A stretch of 64,000 nt of DNA, taken from Polynucleobacter necessarius. Lineage in GTDB: Bacteria; Pseudomonadota; Gammaproteobacteria; Burkholderiales; Burkholderiaceae. The notes under the pieces were generated by a model. That model saw nothing but the letters and a program-made list of their open reading frames with translations. It was not told where the DNA came from and did not search any database. Below are positions 59,730 through 64,000 of the stretch, piece by piece. The DNA is taken from assembly GCF_900095175.1 (NCBI RefSeq), contig NZ_LT606946.1:970058-1034057 (forward strand), in the 5' to 3' direction. Every line of letters begins with the position of its first letter. Position 1 is the first letter of the stretch. Made by a program: the position numbers and the translations under genes.

Positions 59730-62700
59730 TTAGGCCTTTGCCATCTGGGTCAACGCTCGACCTCTGAACCACCCATATATTACTGGTAATACCAAGAGGG
59801 TCAAAATAGTTGTCGTCACTATACCCCCCCACAATGACCAGGGCCAAGGGGCGTTGAGCCTCGGAGCCAATCGAATGGGATAAAGCGGCAGGCAATAGCC
59901 CTAGGCCAGAAAGTGCCGCAGTCATCAGCACTGGGCGAACGCGTAAGGAAGCACCCTCCACCATGGCATCCTTCATCGCACGATGCTCAGTCGCTGCCGT
60001 CTTGTTGATAAAGGAGATCAAAATCACCCCATCCTGAATCGCAATACCAAATAAAGACAAGAAGCCAAAGAAGGCAGAAATACTCAAGGTCTCACCCGCG
60101 AGATGCAAGGCGATTACACCACCGATAGCTGCAAACGGTACGTTAATCATCACAATGACTGCATCACGGAAATTACCAAAAGCACTAACGAGCAACAAGA
60201 AGATTCCCAGCAATGCCAATGGAACGATCAGCAAGAGTTTTTCTGTGCCTGTTTCATTTGATTGAATTGACCATCCCAGCTAATGGAGTAGTTTGGCGGC
60301 AAAGTAATATTTTTCTCAACCAAAAATTGCGCATCCTCTACGGCACTACCTAAATCGCGGTTACGTACGCTGAACTTAATTGCAATGTAACGCTTACCTG
60401 CTTCGCGATAAATAAAGAATGGTCCGTCAGACAATTGGACAGTAGCAACCATCGATAAGGGAATGGCGGCACCGCTAGGGGAGTCTACTAAGAGATGTCC
60501 AGTATCAGCGATGTCATTACGACTTCCTTCATTTAGGCGAATTGCTATACCAAAAGTCTTTTCATCCTCCAAGAGATTTGTCACCGCTGCACCACCAATG
60601 GCGTTAGCAACTACCGTCTGAATATCATTCACATTGATGCCGTAACGCGCAGCTCGCTCCCGATCGATCTGGATGTTTAAAGTCGGTTGACCCAACTCTT
60701 TCAAGATGCCTTCATCTGCAACGCCACGCACCTTTTTAAGTTGATCGATGACTTCATGGGATTTTTGATCCAAGATCTCTAGATCGGTTCCATAAATCTT
60801 GACAGAGTTCTCACCCTTAACACCTGAAAGCGCTTCATTAACGTTATCTTGAATATACTGAGAAAAGCTATAGGTAACGCCCGGGATTTTATTGAGTTCC
60901 GCTTCAAGATGAGTGATTAGGCCTTTTTTGCTAGAGCCACTTGGCATCTTGTCAGGGCCTTTTAAATAGAGTCCGTACTCTTGGTTAAATATTCCGGTGG
61001 AGTCCGTGCCATCATCAGGGCGACCAATTTGGGCAGCTACCTTCTCAATCTCAGGCTGCCTTAAGAACGTCTCGCGTAACTGATTAGTCACCTTGACCGA
61101 ATAATCCAAATCCACTGTATTGGGTAAAGTGACTCGCAACCAAATATTGTTCTCTTCTAGCGTTGGCAAGAAGGCCGTTCCCAAACGGGTAATGCTCGAT
61201 AAGGTGAGACCCAATACAAATACCGCCACTGGATACCACGGTTAATGGGCGATCCATCCACTTTCTGAGTAAAGGCTTATAGCCATCCAAGAGCTTGGTG
61301 ATAAATCCAGGCGGCTTGTGATGCAAGTTCTCACCGAAGACCAAAGAGATCATGGCTGGCAAGAATGTCAGACTTAAGATCATTGCCGCGATCAAGGCAA
61401 AGCCCATGGTGAAGGCCATTGGCTTAAAGATGATGCCCTCTACTCCGCCCATAAAGAACAATGGAGAGTAGGCAACAATAATGATGCCGGTGGAATAGAT
61501 AATGCTTTGATTAAGGCGCTTGCCACCCTCCTCTAGGTGGCGCATCACGTTCTCCGTCAGGATGACCGCAGAATCCACGATTACACCGAAGTCAATCGCG
61601 CCTAAAGAAATTAGGTTTGCTGGAACACTCCATAAATGCATCTGAATAAACGATACGCATAGCGCTAATGGAATTACTGCAGCCACTACAGCCGCCGCAC
61701 GTAAATTACCCAAGAAGAAAAACAGCACTGCAAGGACCAAAGAGATGCCAAAGAACAGCGTGTGCTTTACTGTGCCAATCGTGATATCTAGCAAAACTTG
61801 ACGATCATAGAATGGCACTACCTCAATGCCTGGCGGCAGTATTTGCTTATTGATATTCTCAACAGTATTGCGCACACGTGCCAGGACTTCGGTAGCATTC
61901 TCGCCACGACGTAAGTAAACAATACCTTCAACAGAGTCCGGGTTGTCATTAAACTGGAACATACCCAAACGTGGTGCGTTGCCAATCACAACACTAGCAA
62001 CATCACCAATGTGAATTGGTACGCCATTGTGAGTTGAAACAACAACGCGCTTAATATCATCAATACTTTTTAAAAGCCCTACCCCACGAACTACAAACTG
62101 TTGTTCGCCACTGGGTAATAGTCCGCCACTGGTATTGCTATTCGCATTAGTTAAGGCGGTAATCAATTCAGTAACAGTGACGCCCTTTGATTGCAGGCTT
62201 TCTGGGCTAACAATCACTTGATATTGGCGAACCTTGCCGCCAAATGAAGATACGCCTGCAACCCCCGGCGTTTGCTTAAGCTCTTTATAAATCTCGTAGT
62301 TCTGCAATGTCTTTAGATCAGTCGACGAAGCGCAATCTGACTTCACCTCATAACGCATGATCTCACCAGTCGCATCAGAATCTGGACTGACGCTGGAAGT
62401 GACTCCATCTGGAAAGTTCACGTTAGACAGGCTAGTAATAAAACGTTGACGCGCTTGAAATGGATCCGTTGTGTCATTGAATTTCAAAGTCACAACAGAT
62501 AAGCCAAATAAGGATACGGAGCGGAAAGCCTGCAGACCAGGAATACCTGCCAAGGCATTCTCAACCGGAATCGTAACCTGCTGCTCTACCTCAGTTGTGC
62601 TTCGACCAGGCCATTGAGAAATTGCCTGGATCGTTAATGGTGCCACCCCAGGGTAAGGCTGAATCGGCAACTTAGAAAGGCTATACATCCCCAAACCGAG

Positions 62701-62775
62701 CAGCACAATTGAACCAACGATGACAAGCACGCGTTTTTCAAGTACACCCCGAATAAAAGAAGTAAAGGCGCTCAA
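59730..62775 (-). pseudogene. CusA/CzcA-type RND efflux permease, three frameshifts
   Basis: Inner-membrane pump of heavy-metal RND class. About 1014 codons over four frames: RGVLEKRVLVIVGSIVLLGL at the N-terminus, GAIDFGVIVDSAVILTENV in the transmembrane proton relay region, and a C-terminal ALGLLPAALSHSIGSEAQRP segment. Lesions: one extra G near 61226-61227 (VVSSAVFVLGLTL expected), loss of one A in the run 60238-60242 (QAQKKLLLIVPLALL expected), and one extra base in the seven-C run 59824-59830, after which the family tail GIVTTTILTLLVLPVIYGWF reads in another frame to a TAA at 59730. Two of three are in homopolymers. Pump activity should be lost. Confidence 0.88.
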
Positions 62776-63981
62776 TTAATCTTCCTGCTTTGCAAATCGA
62801 TCATTTAATAGCGCTGCACCTTCCGCGAGAATGCGCGACCCAGATCCAACACCATCGGTAATTGCAAAGGCCTTGCTATTCAAATCGTAACCTTTGATAG
62901 GAATACGACGATACACTTCGTCTCCTGCTTTAATAATCACATAACGCATCTCACGTATGCGCACTACTGCTGTTTGCGGCACAACGATGGCATCAGTCAT
63001 GCCAGTAGTGAGCTTGGCAGAGGCGTACATGTCAGGACGCAAAAGGTCATCATGATTATCTATATCCGCACGAATCAATAAAGCTCGAGTTTGCGGATCT
63101 ATTGTTGGAGCAACATAGTTTGCATAAGCTACGAACTCTTTATCCGGGTAAGTCTCAACCTGCAAAACTAACTTCTGACCCGGTTTAATCAAGCGCAAGT
63201 CTTGTTCAAATACATTACCCAGGAACCACAGTTGTTTTGGATCTGCCAAGGTGGCAATCACATCACCAGAGTTCAAAGCAGACCCTGGCTCCACATTTCG
63301 CTTAACTACAACACCCTTTAGAGGTGATCGCATCACTAAATTACTTTGAGTTTTACCGGTAGCTTCAATGGTCTTGATATCACCATCGCCAGCACCAAGA
63401 TTACGCATACGATTTGCGGCTGCTTGTTGGGTAATGCGAGCATCCCCAAGCAAGTCACCCATAGTTTTGCTTGACTCCAATACCTGGGCTGTTTTTGAAG
63501 AGAGTAAGTATTCTTGCTGGGCTGAGACAAATTCTGGGCTATAGAGCTCCACTATTGGGGAGCCGATATTGACCTCGGCGCCATCAAAAGCATAAATACG
63601 CTCTACTCGTCCTGGCGCACGCGCAGATAGCACCTTGGACTTTTCGGCGTTAAACGCTAAGCGGCCCGGTACTTTGATATCTACTGGTACCTGTACTTTT
63701 TCTGCTGTTTGGAAGATATAGATTTCTGGGTTCAGTTTGACACCAGGAAGTCTTAACTCCAAGACACCACTCTTCTCTATCTTGAGAGCTTTATCGGAAG
63801 CTTCAATCTTGACATTGCGATTGACATTGGTAATTCGACCCAAAACAATACCCATCGACAAGATGGCAAAAGCAAAGGCAGCCAAGCGAATGCGATAGCG
63901 ATTTTGGGGGCTGAGCTTCCAGTACAGCGCAGCAACACTAGCAATAGCTACATACAGTTTATGGCCGCCAAAATGTAACAC
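62776..63981 (-). CDS. Efflux RND transporter periplasmic adaptor (CusB/CzcB-like), 5' end uncertain
   Basis: Membrane-fusion protein linking the permease to an outer-membrane channel. At least 401 aa: N-terminal membrane segment (RLAAFAFAILSMGIVLG), lipoyl/barrel-sandwich halves (GRVERIYAFDGAEVNIGSPI; MRSPLKGVVVKRNVEPGS), beta-barrel part (DPKQLWFLGNVFEQDLRLIK) and membrane-proximal domain. It ends at the base before the permease start, as in cus/czc operons. The frame stays open upstream to the window edge (64000), so the GTG at 63981 may not be the real start. This partner is intact while the permease is broken. Confidence 0.88.
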   Translation of the reverse strand: MLHFGGHKLYVAIASVAALYWKLSPQNRYRIRLAAFAFAILSMGIVLGRITNVNRNVKIEASDKALKIEKSGVLELRLPGVKLNPEIYIFQTAEKVQVPVDIKVPGRLAFNAEKSKVLSARAPGRVERIYAFDGAEVNIGSPIVELYSPEFVSAQQEYLLSSKTAQVLESSKTMGDLLGDARITQQAAANRMRNLGAGDGDIKTIEATGKTQSNLVMRSPLKGVVVKRNVEPGSALNSGDVIATLADPKQLWFLGNVFEQDLRLIKPGQKLVLQVETYPDKEFVAYANYVAPTIDPQTRALLIRADIDNHDDLLRPDMYASAKLTTGMTDAIVVPQTAVVRIREMRYVIIKAGDEVYRRIPIKGYDLNSKAFAITDGVGSGSRILAEGAALLNDRFAKQED

Positions 63982-64000
63982 CTTATCAGCGATAGGCTTT

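Overview
The window looks like the chromosome of a betaproteobacterium close to Polynucleobacter (Burkholderiaceae). The grounds are moderate-to-low GC coding sequence, the collinear block ndk-rlmN-ispG-hisS-yfgM-bamB-der-hfq-hflX-hflK-hflC-hisZ-purA, and a glnA-ntrB-ntrC operon beside a pyruvate dehydrogenase operon whose E3 subunit carries its own lipoyl domain. I saw no insertion sequences, prophage, integrases or CRISPR arrays.

Layout: 1-5610, PDH operon lpdA(partial)-aceF-aceE on the minus strand; 5853-12055, a frameshifted sensor kinase, a FixJ-like regulator, folD and an M3 peptidase on the plus strand; 12066-16915, xth-ntrC-ntrB-glnA on the minus strand, with a well-formed nitrogen control region at 16981-17112; 17113-21683, two broken genes (CinA-like, EI24-like), then a sterol-desaturase-like hydroxylase, a polysaccharide deacetylase and a YVTN propeller; 21734-27532, hrpA, argA and yggX; 27549-27750, an apparently independent small RNA gene; 27754-29994, rpiA, tal and trxC; 30018-33408, a DUF2892 protein, rlmB and a damaged rnr; tRNA-Leu(CAG) at 33552; 33693-37534, accessory genes, two of them broken; 37628-39841, a malate synthase G pseudogene; 39902-54118, the purA-to-ndk housekeeping block; 54412-55113, a BI-1 family protein; 55205-59713, rlmD, a 3'-5' exonuclease, nlpD, pcm and surE; 59730-64000, a CusAB/CzcAB-type efflux pair with a broken permease.

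The most striking property is ongoing gene decay. Eight loci carry disabling lesions: twelve lesions in total, including a nonsense codon, a 4-nt tandem duplication and an inferred 26-nt deletion between short repeats. The neighbouring housekeeping genes read through cleanly. The affected functions (signalling, efflux, glyoxylate metabolism, RNase R, accessory hydrolase) are what an early-stage host-restricted lineage tends to lose, so an endosymbiotic Polynucleobacter (P. necessarius type) is my best guess. Several lesions sit in homopolymers, so read errors must be excluded for those.

Genes that work together: GlnA with NtrB/NtrC in nitrogen control, with paired NtrC-type operators upstream of glnA; AceE/AceF/Lpd in pyruvate oxidation; Hfq/HflX/HflK/HflC in RNA and membrane-protein quality control; BamB and YfgM in envelope biogenesis; SurE/Pcm/NlpD in maintenance and cell-wall hydrolysis control.
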